From Parvularia atlantis (taxonomy: Eukaryota; Opisthokonta; Rotosphaerida), in NCBI GenBank assembly GCA_943704415.1, contig CALSCO010002097.1, forward strand, positions 1 through 40,283: a stretch of DNA of 40,283 nt, in the 5' to 3' direction. The position numbers were made by a program, and so were the translations under genes. Positions 1 to 11,412 of this stretch are shown piece after piece; within the stretch, counting starts at the first letter, position 1; every line of letters begins with the position of its first letter. A model generated the notes under the pieces. That model did not search any database, was not told the DNA's origin, and saw only the letters and a program-made list of their open reading frames with translations.

Positions 1-222
1 GGGGGGGGCCAGTTTGCCAAGTACATCCGCGACAGCGTCAACCCGGGCGCCAAGATCGTGCACCAGGAGGCCGTGTCGGACGACCCGCGCAAGCGGCGGC
101 CGGACATCACGCGCGCCAAGCAGCTGCTGGGCTGGGAGCCGCGCTTTGGCGTGAAGCAGGGCATCGAGGAGACCGTGGCGTACTTCCGCGCGCACTACGG
201 GCCCGACGCCGTCAACAAGTGA
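1..222 (+). CDS. UXS1: UDP-glucuronic acid decarboxylase, C-terminal fragment (5' end outside window)
   Basis: Reading frame 1 is open from base 1 to a TGA at 220-222 and gives the last 73 residues or so of a short-chain dehydrogenase/reductase sugar enzyme. The fragment contains SDDPRKRRPDITRAKQLLGW followed by an EPRF segment and an ETVAYFR motif. This is the usual C-terminal signature of UDP-glucuronate decarboxylase, which converts UDP-glucuronate to UDP-xylose using bound NAD+. The catalytic and NAD-binding parts lie outside the window. No intron is seen in this piece. The first codons fall in a run of eight G and may be artefactual. Related UDP-sugar epimerases share part of this motif, so the exact substrate is inferred. 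Confidence 0.75.
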   Translation, partial: GGGQFAKYIRDSVNPGAKIVHQEAVSDDPRKRRPDITRAKQLLGWEPRFGVKQGIEETVAYFRAHYGPDAVNK

Positions 223-263
223 ACGGTCTGTTCTTGCTTGCTTTGTGTGTGCACGCGCACATG

Positions 264-1490
264 TCAGCCGCGCTCGTTCAGCACGACACGCGCGGCGGGG
301 CCAAAGATCGCCCTCACCCGCTCTAGCACCAGCCGCAACCCGTCGCCCATGATCGTGAGGCGCACGGCGGCGGCGGCGGCAGCGTCCGCTACGCCGCTCA
401 GCCCATCGACGCGCACGGGCTCGTCCGGCCGCGCAAAAGCGATGTTGACGATGTGTACGCCATCGTCCGTCGCGACCGTGCCTGGCTTGGGCGCGTGAGC
501 GGCGCCGACGACGAGACGCACACGCGCTCGCGCACCCTTGATCCGGAAGACAGTGTCCTTGGGCAGCGCGGCGAGGCTGTGTACGAGCGCGCCGAGGTCA
601 GGCGGCTGCGGGAGGGCCGCGGCGACGTCAATCAAGTCGACCTCGCGCTCGTGGTGGTCGTGCGGGTGGTCGTGCGCAAGCTGCGCGGCGTCGAGCTCGG
701 CGCGTGTGCAAAACAGGCGCGAGTCGAGGCCAAAGACGAGCTCGGGCCCGACGTCGCCGTGCTGGACGTTGACGCGGACGCGCGGCGTGTCGGTGTTGAG
801 GTCGTTGACGCGGTCGACGACGTCGTCCATCTCGCGCTCGCTCAGGCCCTCGTGCTTGTTGAGCAGGATCAGGTCCGTGTACTGCGCCTGCATCCGCGCC
901 GTATACGAGCGGTCCTCGTACCCGCGGAAGTGCGCGCAGTCGACCAGCGTGATGATCGCGTCGAGTACGAAGCCCTCGGGCTCGAGCTCGCGGATCTGCC
1001 ACGCAATGGGCGCTGCGTGCGTCCGCGTTCAGCGATGAGCCCGCACGCACGCACGCGCGTACCAGGGAACGCCGAGCCGGACGTCTCGATGATGACGCGA
1101 TCGGGCGCAAAACGCTCTGCACAACGTGAGCTGCCGCTGTAGCACGGCGCAACGGACGCGGCGCCGCACCCTTGATCTCGCGCAGCGCCGTGCTCATCTT
1201 GCCGACGAGGACGCAGCACACGCACCCGTTGAGCATCTCCTGCACGGCGACGCTGCCGCCGCCCGCGCGCTGCTGCATCTGCTGCACGAGTAGCGAGTCG
1301 ACTGCGCATGTTGCCGCGCGCATCAGCCAGGGCAGGAGCGGGCAGGCGGCGCACCGGCCACGTCGCCAAACTCATTCTTGAGCAGCGCGACGCGGTACCC
1401 GCGCGGCAGCTTGGGCAGCAGCGAGAGCACGAGCGACGTCTTGCCCGCGCCGAGGAAGCCGGTCAGCACCGTGACGGGGATGGTGGACAT
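264..1490 (-). CDS. CobW/G3E-family GTPase, ZNG1 (CBWD)-like zinc chaperone
   Basis: Four exons on the minus strand: 1490-1355, 1301-1170, 1116-1063 and 1012-264, giving about 356 residues. The N-terminus carries a Walker A motif (GFLGAGKTS, residues 11-19), then NEFGDVAVD, then the metal-binding GCVCC motif (residues 71-75), IIETSGSA and a switch/G4-like NKHEG. A histidine-rich stretch (HDHPHDHHE) separates the GTPase from a CobW C-terminal domain containing [11 protein letters not shown]. In characterised relatives (ZNG1) the GTPase hands zinc to methionine aminopeptidase. All three introns are 53-54 nt or shorter, start GTGCG or GTACG and end GCAG, and each keeps the frame. The start is the first Met before the Walker A and is typical for the family. 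The zinc role is inferred from family membership. Confidence 0.88.
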
Positions 1491-1545
1491 GTTCACCACG
1501 ACGCGACTGAAACACAGAACACACCGTGCTGTACGACGTCCTCGG

Positions 1546-1935
1546 AAGACTATGGAGGGCACCAACGTGGTAGCGCGTGCCGGCGCTTGGGCTGCTGGCC
1601 GTCGTCGTTGGCGGCGTGCGGATGTCCTTGCTGATCCAGTCGAGCACGCGTCAGCGAGCGCTGTAGGCCGAGAAGCGGATGCGGGCGAAGCGCTTGCGGG
1701 CCTCCGAGTCGTGTGTCTCGGCGTATCGCGCCAGATCGCATCCATTAGCTCGGCCGGCCGCGTCGAGTTGAGCGTGAACTGCGTGAGGCGCTGGTTGTGC
1801 TGGTCCTCGGGCAGCTGGAGGGCGTGCTCGCGGACGTGGGCGTGGGCGCGCGTGCGGGCCCAGTCGTGGTAGAGCTTGCTGGTGACGCTGCCCGACAGCT
1901 CGAGCACGACGCTCGCCCGGCGTGGCGCACGGCAA
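1546..1935 (-). other. Coding-like stretch, not continuous in one frame; possible decayed gene
   Basis: Between the CobW gene and repeat copy A the minus strand has protein-like composition, for example [43 protein letters not shown] and [12 protein letters not shown]. These pieces are not in one uninterrupted reading frame, and no intron with the splice pattern used elsewhere in the window joins them. I see no family motif. It could be a relic of a host gene, a gene damaged by assembly error, or chance. The region also has to hold the promoter of the CobW gene. I do not assign a function. Confidence 0.3.
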
Positions 1936-1938
1936 CAG

Positions 1939-2104
1939 CACGCATCGCCACAGGCAGCACAAACAGCATCCCTCGCACCCGCACAGCAAGCCGCGAGCCG
2001 CACGGTGGGCCGCACGGGCCACACGAGCCGCCCGCCCGCCGCGACCCGCCGTCACGCATCCCCCGCCATGATGGCACGCGCGGCCGTCCACCTAGGCGCT
2101 TACG
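1939..2104 (-). repeat. Dispersed repeat copy A (partner at 27846-27991)
   Basis: Read on the minus strand, this segment begins near AAGCGCCTAGGTGG, passes GCCGCGCGTGCCATCATGGC and continues through GTGTGGCCCGTGCGGCCCAC to about 1939. The plus strand at 27846-27991 has the same blocks in the same order, roughly four bases in five matching by eye. Copy A carries about 25 extra bases in the middle. Differences are not concentrated at every third base, so this looks like a DNA or RNA repeat rather than a conserved exon. It lies just upstream of the HDAC start, in the spacer between divergently read genes. Confidence 0.6.
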
Positions 2105-2175
2105 CCATAATGGAATACGCATATGTACGCGCGCGCGTTCACGGTGTAAATACACCATTGGTGTACGTGTATACT

Positions 2176-3771
2176 ATGTGCTCGGGCTTGCGGGACGACG
2201 ACATCTCGGACGGGCGCAAGCGCTCGCGCACGGGCCGCCCGGTCGGCTACGTGCACGGCGGGGCGGCGGTGGCTGTGGCGGATGGCAGCGACGACGAGGC
2301 ATCGACGGGGACAACGACGACGACCACCACGGCGCACATCGCCGCGCTCGATGCGCTGCCGGTCAACCGCGGGCGCGCGGTGCTCGTGCACGACCTGATC
2401 GCGGCGTACGGCCTGCTGCCGGCCCTGACGCTGCTCGCGCCGCATCCGGCCACCGACGACGAGATGGCGCAGTTCCACGACCGGCAGTACCTCGCGGCGC
2501 TGGACGGGCCCGGGCGCGGGAGAACGGCGCTCACGGCCGAGGAGCTGGACGAGTACGGGTGCGTCCTCGCGCGGTGGCGCATAATCGTGCTGATCAACGT
2601 GCGCGCGCGCGCGCAAGGCTCACGGACGACTGTGCGCCGTTCCCGCGCCTCAAGGAGCACTGCCGTTGGGTCGCGGGCGGGACGCTGGCGGCAGCGCGGG
2701 CACTGTGCGAGGGCGAGGTCGACGTCGCGATCCACTGGGGTGGCGGGCGGCACCACGCGCACCGCGACGCGGCCGCGGGTTTCTGCTTTGTGAACGGTGC
2801 CGCTGCTGCTGTGCGGGTGGGTGGGCGCTGACGGAGGCCGCAGACATCGTGCTCGGCATCCTCGAGCTGCAGGAGCGCTTCGCACGCGTGCTCTATGTCG
2901 ACCTGGACCTGCACCACGGCGACGGTGCGCACGCACGTGTCGACGCCGGCCGTGCTCGCTCATGCTCACGCGCGCTCGCGTGCACACACACAAGGCGTCG
3001 AGGAGGCGTTCGAGTTCACGTCGAGCGTCGTCACGGTCTCGTTCCACCACCACGCGCCGGGCTTCTTCCCGGGTACGTACACGTGTCTGTGATGGGCGTG
3101 GCTGACGGGCGCAGGGAGCGGCGCGGTGGACGAGCGGTCGAACGCGATCAATGTGCCGCTGCGCAGCCGGCTGGGCACGGCGGCGTTCGTTGGTGCGCGT
3201 GGTGACGCTCAACGCGGCGTCGCGGCGCTCAACGACTGCGCAGAGATCGCGCACGACGTGCTCGACGTGGTGCACGCGCGCTTCCGGCCGGACGCGGTGG
3301 TGGTGCAGTGCGGCTGCGACGGCGTGCGTCGCGGGCTTTCGATTGCACGGCCCCCCCCGCGTCTGATGGCGCACGCGGGCAGCTCAACGAGGACCCGTGG
3401 CAGACGTTCAACCTCACGATCGACGCGTTCGAGCGCGTGCTGGACGACGTGCTCGACTGGTCACTGCCGACGCTGCTGCTGGGCGGCGGTGCGGTGCCCC
3501 TGGGCGCGTCCGATCCGCGTCCTGATCGCGTGGCGCAGGCGGCTACCACCCGGCCAACGCGGCGCGCTGCTGGGCAACGCTGACGGCGCGCTGCCTGGCC
3601 GTGCGGCTGCCGGACGAGCTGCCGGCGCACGATCGGCTGGCGGCGTACGCGCCCGGGTGTCTGCGCGCGGTGCCGGCGGGGCCGCAGCTCGACGGCAACA
3701 CGCGCGATCACCTCGATGCGCTGCGCTTGTCGGTCTTGTCCCGTGTCATGTCGCGATTGGCTGGAGCGTGA
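2176..3771 (+). CDS. Class I zinc-dependent histone deacetylase, HDAC8-like
   Basis: Eight exons: 2176-2558, 2618-2796, 2844-2924, 2995-3072, 3115-3192, 3244-3323, 3383-3488, 3539-3771, giving about 405 residues. The product removes acetyl groups from lysines of histones and other proteins. Visible active-site elements are [16 protein letters not shown] (catalytic His pair), [13 protein letters not shown] (zinc-binding Asp and His), [12 protein letters not shown] (zinc-binding Asp, near residue 297) and [15 protein letters not shown] (catalytic Tyr, near residue 331). The stretches [16 protein letters not shown] and APGFFPG and the C-terminal [10 protein letters not shown] resemble HDAC8 more than HDAC1-3. 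The N-terminus is longer than in human HDAC8 and starts with a low-complexity region. The usual CGAD is CGCD here. All introns are 47-71 nt and keep the frame. Confidence 0.93.
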
Positions 3772-3840
3772 TCGCCATCGCCACTTTCTTCGCAGCCCCT
3801 TCGCCGGTCGCCCCCTCCCTCCTTCCTCCCCGAACGAGAG

Positions 3841-6800
3841 ATGCCGCGTCTGCCGGTGCGTGCCGCTCGCCGTTAGAGCGCCGTGCACACGCGGTGATCC
3901 CCTCCTCGTCGTCGTGCCGCCAACACGTCGACAAACGCGGAGCGGCGGGGATCCTCGTGTTGCCTCCCCGCGGGGACGCACGTGCGTTGACGTCGCGCCC
4001 CCCCGCAGCCGCTGCGTGAGTTGACCGTCGAGGTCGACGCGCCCGCCAAGCCCGGCGAGGGCAAGGTGCGGCCCTCCCGTGCGCCGCGCGCGTCACCACC
4101 GTGCTTGACGCGGGATCCCCGTCCGTCCGCAGGCGCGCCGTCTGTACCTCACCAAGGACAAGCTCGTCGACGGCGCCGAGCACAGCTCGGTCTGGGCGCT
4201 GCTGGCGCAGAGCACGCAGCGCTTCCCGGACACGCGCTGCTTCGGCACGCGCCCTGTGCGTCCCTCGTCGCCACAGGGATCCCCGTCGTGTGACCGCAGC
4301 GACGCGCGCCCGCGCGCAGATGGTCGACGGCGTGGCGCAGCCGTACGTGTGGCGCACCTACGCCGAGGTCTTCAAGCGGTGCGCGCGGCGGCTGGTGGTC
4401 GGACGCTTGCGTGACGTGTGCGCGTTGCGCGCTGCCGCAGCGTGCGCGACTTTGCAGCGGGCCTGGCGCACCGCGGCGTCGCCAAGGGCGAGGTCGTGGG
4501 CATCTACAGCATCAACCGGCTCGAGTGGGTGCGCGCGCGGGAGGGCACGGGGCGCACGCGATCGGCTCACGCGGCGCACCGCAGGTCGTCGCGGACCTCG
4601 CGTGCCAGGCGCAGGGGTGAGCAGGCCGGTCGCGCGCGCCGCGGTCGCGCTGACATCGGCCCCGCCCCGCCAGCTTCCTGTGCGTGCCGCTGTACGAGAC
4701 CCTGGGCGACGAGGCCGTCGAGTTTATCGTGCAGCAGAGCGAGATGAAGATCTGCGTGGTCATGAACAGCAAGGCGCGGCCCTACACTGCGCGGGCCCTC
4801 GTGCGCACTGACCTGCTGCGCGCACAGATCAAGTTGCTCAGCCAGAAGGCTGCCAGCCTCGTGCCGCTCAAGACGCTGGTGCGTTCGCTCGCGCGCGTGT
4901 GCTTAGAGCGCGTCTCTGCTCACTGTCCGCGTGCGACGCAGGTCACCATGGACGCGCCGACCGACGCCGACAAGGCGCTCGCACAGGGCGCGGGCTTGGA
5001 GCTCGTGAGCATGGCCGACGTCGAGAAGGACGGCGTCGAGCACCCGAAGGAGCCCTCGCCGGGTGGCTACAAGGACCCGGTGACGATTATGTACACGAGT
5101 GGCACGACGGGCCTGCCTAAGGGTGCGATGCTCTCGCACGGCAATCTGCTGGCCGAGATGGCCGCGATCGAGTTCTCCAAGGCCAACAACTTGATCACCA
5201 TGGCCAGCCTGGTGCGTGCGGCGCCCGGGCGCGCGGTGCCGAGCTGAGCAGCGCGCACACAGGGCGACGTGTATCTGTCGTACCTCCCGCTGGCGCACAT
5301 CATGGAGCGCATCCTCATGTACCTTGCGCTCAGCGTCGGCACGGCGATTGGCTTCTTCCAGGTGTGTTTGGGGCCGCGCGCGGGCTGTGCGGGTTGTGCT
5401 GGTTGTGCATGGGGTGTGCTGGCATGCGCGCAGGCCGTACGTGTGCTCACACCCAGAGCGCGACACCAGGGCGACGTGCTCAAGCTGGTGGACGACATCA
5501 ACGAGCTGCGCCCGACCATCTTCGCCTCGGTGCCGCGTCTGCTCAACCGCATCTACGACAAGGTCCACAACGCCGTCGCGGCGCAGGGCGGAAGCAAGGT
5601 GCCGTGCATGAACCGCGCTCGTCGTGCACTGAATGCAGCGCGCTGCAGGCGAAGCTGTTCAAGAGCGCGTGCGACACCAAGCGCCGAAATTTGCACAACG
5701 GCCACCTTAAGCACTGGCTGTGGGACCTCTTGGTCTTCAGCAAAGTCAAGGCGTACGTCGCGTCTCGCGGCGCCCGCCGCACGCTGCGCTCTGATTGTTC
5801 GCACACACAGGCGTCTCGGTGGCCGCGTGCGCGTGATCGTCACGGGCTCGGCTCCGCTCGGCGCCGACGTGCTCGACTTTTACCGCTACGGCTTTGCGTG
5901 CCCCGTCCACGAGGCGTACGGCGCGACCGAGTCGACCGGTGCGGCGCAGACGCGCTCTTGCGCTCGCTGCTTGATGACTGCGTCGCAGCGGCTGCGACGA
6001 TGACCCCACTCAACGACTTTGTCTCGGGCCACGTCGGCGTGCCCGTCCCGGCCAACGAGATCAAGCTGGTCGACATCCCCGGTGCGCGCGCACCCGCACA
6101 CGTAGCGCTCTGAGCCGTCTGACGCCGCGCGCACGCACGGCAGAGATGAACTACTCGTCGCAGGACAAGCCGCAACCGCGCGGCGAGGTGTGCATCCGCG
6201 GCCCGAACATCTTCATCGGGTACTACAAGGACGAGGACAAGACGGTGCGGGGCGCGTGTGCGTGCGCGCGAGACGGTGGGCTGATGCGGCGTGACGGGAG
6301 CGCAGAAAGAGACCGTCGACGAGGACGGCTGGCTGCACACGGGCGACGTGGGCATGTGGGACGAGCACAATTGCCTCAAGATCATCGATCGCAAGAAGAA
6401 GTGCGCGCTCGCTGCCTCTTGCGTGTGCGCACGCGCTTAGTGCGGATCTGCGTGTGCAGCATCTTCAAGCTGGCTCAGGGCGAGTACATCGCGCCGGAGA
6501 AGATCGAGATCATCTACTGCAAGAGCCAGCTAGTGGCGCAGGCGTTTGTGCATGGTGTGTTGCGCGCTTGGCCCGCATGGCGGCAGCAGCTAACGTGCGG
6601 CGCAAGGCGACTCGCTCAAGGCGTACTGCGTCGGCGTGATCGTGCCCGACTGGGAGACGCTCGAGCCGTGGTGCAAGGTGCGCTTCCCGGTCTGTGTGGG
6701 CAGCGCCGCTCACGCACAGCGCGCAGGCGCACAACATCGCCGCCACCACCCTCGAGGAGGCGATCAAGAACGAGACGGTTCGTGACAGCATTCTGCAGGA

Positions 6801-7117
6801 CATCCTCGCCGTGGGCAAGGCCAACGGCCTCAAGTCGTTTGAGCAGGTCAAGATCATCCACCTCGAGCACCGCCTGTTTGCGGTCGAGAACGACCTGCTC
6901 ACGCCCACGTTCAAGCTCAAGCGGCCGCAGGCGCGCAGTGCGTTTCCGCGCGCTTGCGCTCGTGCACGCGCACACCAAGCGCCGGGCCGCAGCGTACTAC
7001 AAGGACGAGATCGCCCAGATGTACGAGGCGCAGGACGTGATCGAGGCCGAGAAGATGATGAAGGAGGGCGTGGCGGGCATCGCTGGGCCGTCGGCAGTCA
7101 GCGTGTTCAACAAGTGA
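3841..7117 (+). CDS. Long-chain acyl-CoA synthetase (ACSL type)
   Basis: About 20 exons giving roughly 681 residues, the usual ACSL length. The enzyme activates long-chain fatty acids to acyl-CoA with ATP. The AMP-binding P-loop reads [18 protein letters not shown]. Other family motifs are [58 protein letters not shown] and [20 protein letters not shown]. Exons include 4133-4255, 4320-4378, 4441-4528, 4942-5211, 5263-5361, 5470-5598, 6727-6937 and 6993-7117. The start is least certain: I use a 15-nt first exon (MPRLP) joined over a 153-nt intron to 4009. One intron (4774-4827) begins GC instead of GT. There is no signal peptide, and an ER or peroxisomal membrane-associated location is inferred from the family. 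Confidence 0.92.
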
Positions 7118-7173
7118 TCGGTGTATGCGTGCCTCTTCCTCTCGCAGTGCAGTGTGTCAGCATCCGCTCGCTG

Positions 7174-8651
7174 ATGTCGTCCACTCCGTCCGCACCGAGC
7201 GCGCCGTCCGCGCCGTCGTCCTCGCCGTCGTCATCGTCGGCGGCGGCCGGCGCGCAGCCCTCGCCGACGAAGCGCGCGCGCAGCACGGCCGAGACGATGC
7301 GGCTCTGGACGGGCCAGGAGATGCCGGTGATCGGGCTGGGCACGTGGCAGGCGACGGACGCCAAGGTGCGCCGCGGCGGCGCGGTGCAGGACGCCGATGC
7401 CGATGCCGGTGCGCGCGCCTGTGCGCCGCAGGAGCTGCACCAGACGGTCGTGGACGCGATCGAGAACCACGGCTACCGGCACATCGACTGCGCGGCGGTG
7501 TACGGCAACGAGGCCATCGTGCGGCCTGCGCGCCGTCGCGCCGTCGTGGCGCGCTGACGACGACGGCGGTCTGCAGCTCGGCAACGCGCTCAAGGAGGTG
7601 CTCGAGCGCGGCAAGGTCAAGCGCGCCGAGCTCTTCGTCGTGTCCAAGCTGTGGAACACGCATCACCACCCGGACCACGTCCGCCCGGCACTGCAGCAGA
7701 CGCTCAAGGACCTGCAGGTGCCGCCGCTGCTGCTGCTGCTGCTGCTGGTCGTGCTCGTCGTTGCGGACGCGACTCACGTCCGCGCGCGGGCGCAGCTCGA
7801 GTACCTCGACCTGTACATCGTGCACTGGCCCGTCGCGTTCGAGTACACGGGCGTGCCCATCCCGCCCAACCAGGGCACGCCCAAGGACGACAAGGGCTAC
7901 ATCCGCTTCGGCAAGGCCTCACTGCAGGACACGTGGAAGGCCATGGAGAAGCTGGTGGACGCGGGCCTGACGCGCGCCATCGGCGTGTCAAACTACCGCC
8001 TGATCGACATCCTCGTGCGTGCGCACGGCGGCCGAACATGGCCGGGCCGCGCTCACTCCCGCACGGCGCGTGCAGGACATGCTCACGTACGCGCGCATCC
8101 GCCCGGTCGTGAATCAGATCGAGGCGCACCCGTACTTTACCCGCCGCGAGCTGATCGACGAGTGCCGCCGCTTCGACATCCAAGTGGTGCGGCTCGGTGC
8201 GCACGTGCGTCGACCGTGCTGACCGCGCGTGCGCGTGCGCGCGACAGGTCGCGTACTCGCCGTTTGGCGGCGCTGGCCCCGCGGCCAAGAAGGGCCCGCT
8301 GACCGAGCGCACGGTGCAGCGCTTCGCGAAGAAGCACAACAAGACGCCGGCGCAGGTGCGCGCTCTCATGTGCACGCGGACCTTGTACGCGTGACGCGCG
8401 TCCGGGGCAGATCATTCTGCGCTGGCACATCCAGCGCAAATGCGCGACCATCCCCAAGACGGTGCACGCGGCGCGCCTGGCCGAGAACATGAACGTGTTT
8501 GACTTTGAGCTGTCGGAGCGCGAAGTGGACGAGATCGAGGGCATCAACCGCGACTACTCGTTCATCGACATGCGCGTGTTCTGGGTGCGTGCTGCGCGGA
8601 TGCGCCATGCTCGCTCACGCAGCGGCGCAGGGCTACCCGATCAACGTCTGA
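7174..8651 (+). CDS. Aldo-keto reductase
   Basis: Eight exons: 7174-7365, 7432-7518, 7577-7717, 7796-8014, 8076-8186, 8248-8355, 8411-8584, 8631-8651, giving about 350 residues. It is an NADPH-dependent carbonyl reductase of the TIM-barrel AKR superfamily. The catalytic tetrad is intact: Asp83 and Tyr88 in IDCAAVYGNE, Lys117 in VVSKLW and His150 in YIVHWP. Further family motifs are PVIGLGTWQ, RAIGVSNYRL, RPVVNQIEAHPY and a cofactor-binding KCATIPKT. A serine/proline-rich leader of about 45 residues precedes the barrel, and the C-terminus ends GYPINV. The last exon codes only seven codons including the stop. The start lies 56 bp after the ACSL stop on the same strand. The substrate cannot be told from sequence; aldose-reductase-like activity is a guess. 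Confidence 0.92.
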
Positions 8652-8698
8652 CCAGGCGCGCTTGTGCATGTGCAAGTGCTTTTGGTACATGTGTGTGC

Positions 8699-11377
8699 TC
8701 AGACGCGCGTGAGGCTGAACGGGTGGCGCTCGGACGCAAACGTGAGGATAAAGCCGCCGACCTGGCCAGGCTCAAAGGTCGACACGACGACGTAATAGTC
8801 GTTGCCGGCTGCGCGAGCGGCGCGCGTCACAGGCGCTGAAGCACGGGGCGCGGTGGATGGGCGCAACGCACGGGTCATCGTCCGCGGCAGCTCGATGTAG
8901 CAGAAGCCGTGCCGGTAGCTACCTGACGAGACGATCAGGTCACCGTGGCTGAAGCGGCTGTCGCGGCCGCCGCGCGCTGTCAGCACGTTATCCGGGCGGC
9001 GGCAGCGGGCAGCGGCGTGCCTGGCGGAGGACGTGGGCTGGATGCGCGAGTACACCTTGAGGTTGATCGCGTAGTCCTTGGGCGCGGCCAGGCCCAGCAC
9101 GGCGTTGACCGGCACGACCGTCTCTGCGCGAGGGCCGTGAGCACAGGTGCGCGACTGCGCGCACACACGCCCGCACCGTTGGTCCCGTGCGAGAGCTGCA
9201 GCCAGTAGACCGGGTTGAGGCTGTACGAGACCGGGTCGTTCGACGAGCCGCCCGCGGTCTGCGCCGTCCACGCGCCCTCGACGCGCCGCTCAAACTGGTC
9301 GATCTGCTCGCGCGCACGTGCATGAGGCCGTGACCCACGCGCGCGCAGCCTGCCGCACCCGCGGGATCTCGCCAAAGCGCACAGGCGCGGTCGCGTATAC
9401 GCGCAGCGTGAACTGGATGCCGCCCTTGGCCTCGAGCTGAGACGCGACGACCGTGTACCTGTTCACGCCCGGCGGCAAGTTGAGGCGAGCGAGGTTGTGC
9501 TGCGATTCGTGAGCACAGCTGAGCGTGCGCACAAATCGCTTGACGGACGCACCCGCGAGTTGGTGTACGTGCCCTCGTACAGGCGGTTCTCGTTGTAGTA
9601 CACGCGCCTGCCCTGCGTCTTGTCAAACACGTGCATGGCCAAGAAGTTGTCGTCGTCGGCGATTTTGGGCTGCGCGCGTGTGTGGGCGCCCCTCCTGAGC
9701 GCACGCGCGTACCAGCGCGCACCTTGGACACGCCGTTGCCGTCGCGCACGACCGTCGAGGTGATGTGCCGCGTGAGCAGGAGCCAGACGGGCGCGGTCGC
9801 GCTCGCGCCCGTGTTGTCGACCTCGAGCCAGAACTGCGGGTTCGGCCCGAGGTTGTACGCGTCGCGGCGCTGGTAGACCTGCGCGTAAGGGGGCCGATGA
9901 GCGACGCGTGCGCCGATCGCGCGCACGCGTGCGCACCGTGTCGGGCCAGGCTGAGTGCACGAGCGCGCGGTGCACGAACAGTTCCGGGTTCCAGTTGATG
10001 TGCACGCTTTTGAACGCCCTGCGAGCGGCCGCGTCAGCTGCGCGGGCAAGCTCGGCCGGTCGCGCACTGTTGCAGGGACCCGTAGTCGATCCAAAAGAGG
10101 CCGTCGTCGCTCGCGCGCTCCTTGGCCGGGTTGTAGCTGAGCGCCTGTTGTAGCGCGGGCGTCCAGCTGGCCGTGTCGTGCGGCGAGAAGCGCCCGCGCC
10201 AGCGCGTGTGGCTCCACGGGTTCTTGACGAGCAGCAGGCTGCGATATGCGCGGCCGTGAGCGCCGTGGTAGGCGCAGAAAGGCGAGCCGCGCACCGCTTG
10301 CCCTCGACGTCGCGCACCTGCAGCACGGCGTAGGCGTGTGTCGGCACGAGGCCTGTATGCGTGCGCGCGCGGTCAAAACGGCCTGCGCAGCCCGGGCGGG
10401 CGTACCGAGCCGCTCGGCCTCCGCAGCCGACAGCTCGCCCGTGGAGACGGTGATGAGCGCGTCGCCAAAGTTCTGCCCGTCCAGCTGCGGCGCTCGTGCT
10501 CAGTGGCGCATTTCGCACGCGCGTGCAGCACCGCCGCACCAGGCGCGCCCACTGCCGGTCCGCGTTGAAGTTGGCGTCCTTCATGAAGCCCTGCTCGGGC
10601 AGCCATCCAGTCAGCGTGTGCAGGTCCACACCCGAGGTCGAGCCGGGGAAGTTGTACCCGCCCATGAGCTGTGCGCCGGCGCGGTGAGCAGGGCGTCAAG
10701 GTGACCGTGTGGGCGCGCACCTTCAGGTACGCCTTTTCGATCAGCGACGGGAAAAACTCGCTGGCGTTGGTCGAGTGCGTCACAAGGAGGCGGTTGCTGC
10801 GGTCGACTGGTAGACGGTCGTCGATCACGACCTTACGCCAGATGCCGTTGAAGTGCAGCTGCGCCCGCGCGTCAACACAGCGCAAGGCGAGGCGAGGCGG
10901 CGCACCTTGACGAGATACTTGCCGCTCGCGTTGTATCTGTGAGCGCATGCGCACTTGAGCGGAGCAGCGGCGATGCGGCGCAGGCAGCGCGCACATGGGC
11001 CGCCCGCTGCGGTCCTGCGGGTAGATCTGGTTCGAGATGAGCGGCTTCTTGAATTTGCGCTCAAACATCGCGGCGATGCACAGCGACGACACGAACGAGC
11101 AGTCCGAGATGACGTCCTGCGCAACACGCTCAGCGGTTGAGCAGGCCGTGCTGGCGGCGCGTGCCTGCACGATCGAGTAGCTCGAGAGCGCGGCGATGAT
11201 GACCGGGTTCTCGGCGATCTAAGCGCTGTCAGCACCAGCTGTGCAAGCGCTTGTGCGCATACACGCACCTCGCTCAGGCGACGCCACGCGAAAAAGTGCG
11301 CGCGCTGCTTGGGCGAGAGCTCGAGCAAGCCGTCCGGGTCGTCAAACTGCGTGAGCAGGTTGAACCTGTGCGCGCGC

Positions 11378-11412
<35 letters not shown>

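Noticed and set aside
2092-2616. Long open frames on the minus strand across the HDAC gene
   Set aside because: They are antisense shadows caused by high GC; the plus strand carries the HDAC motifs.
11341-11411. TG/CG alternating tract as a functional Z-DNA element
   Set aside because: It is inside an intron and similar tracts occur in other introns; simple slippage explains it.
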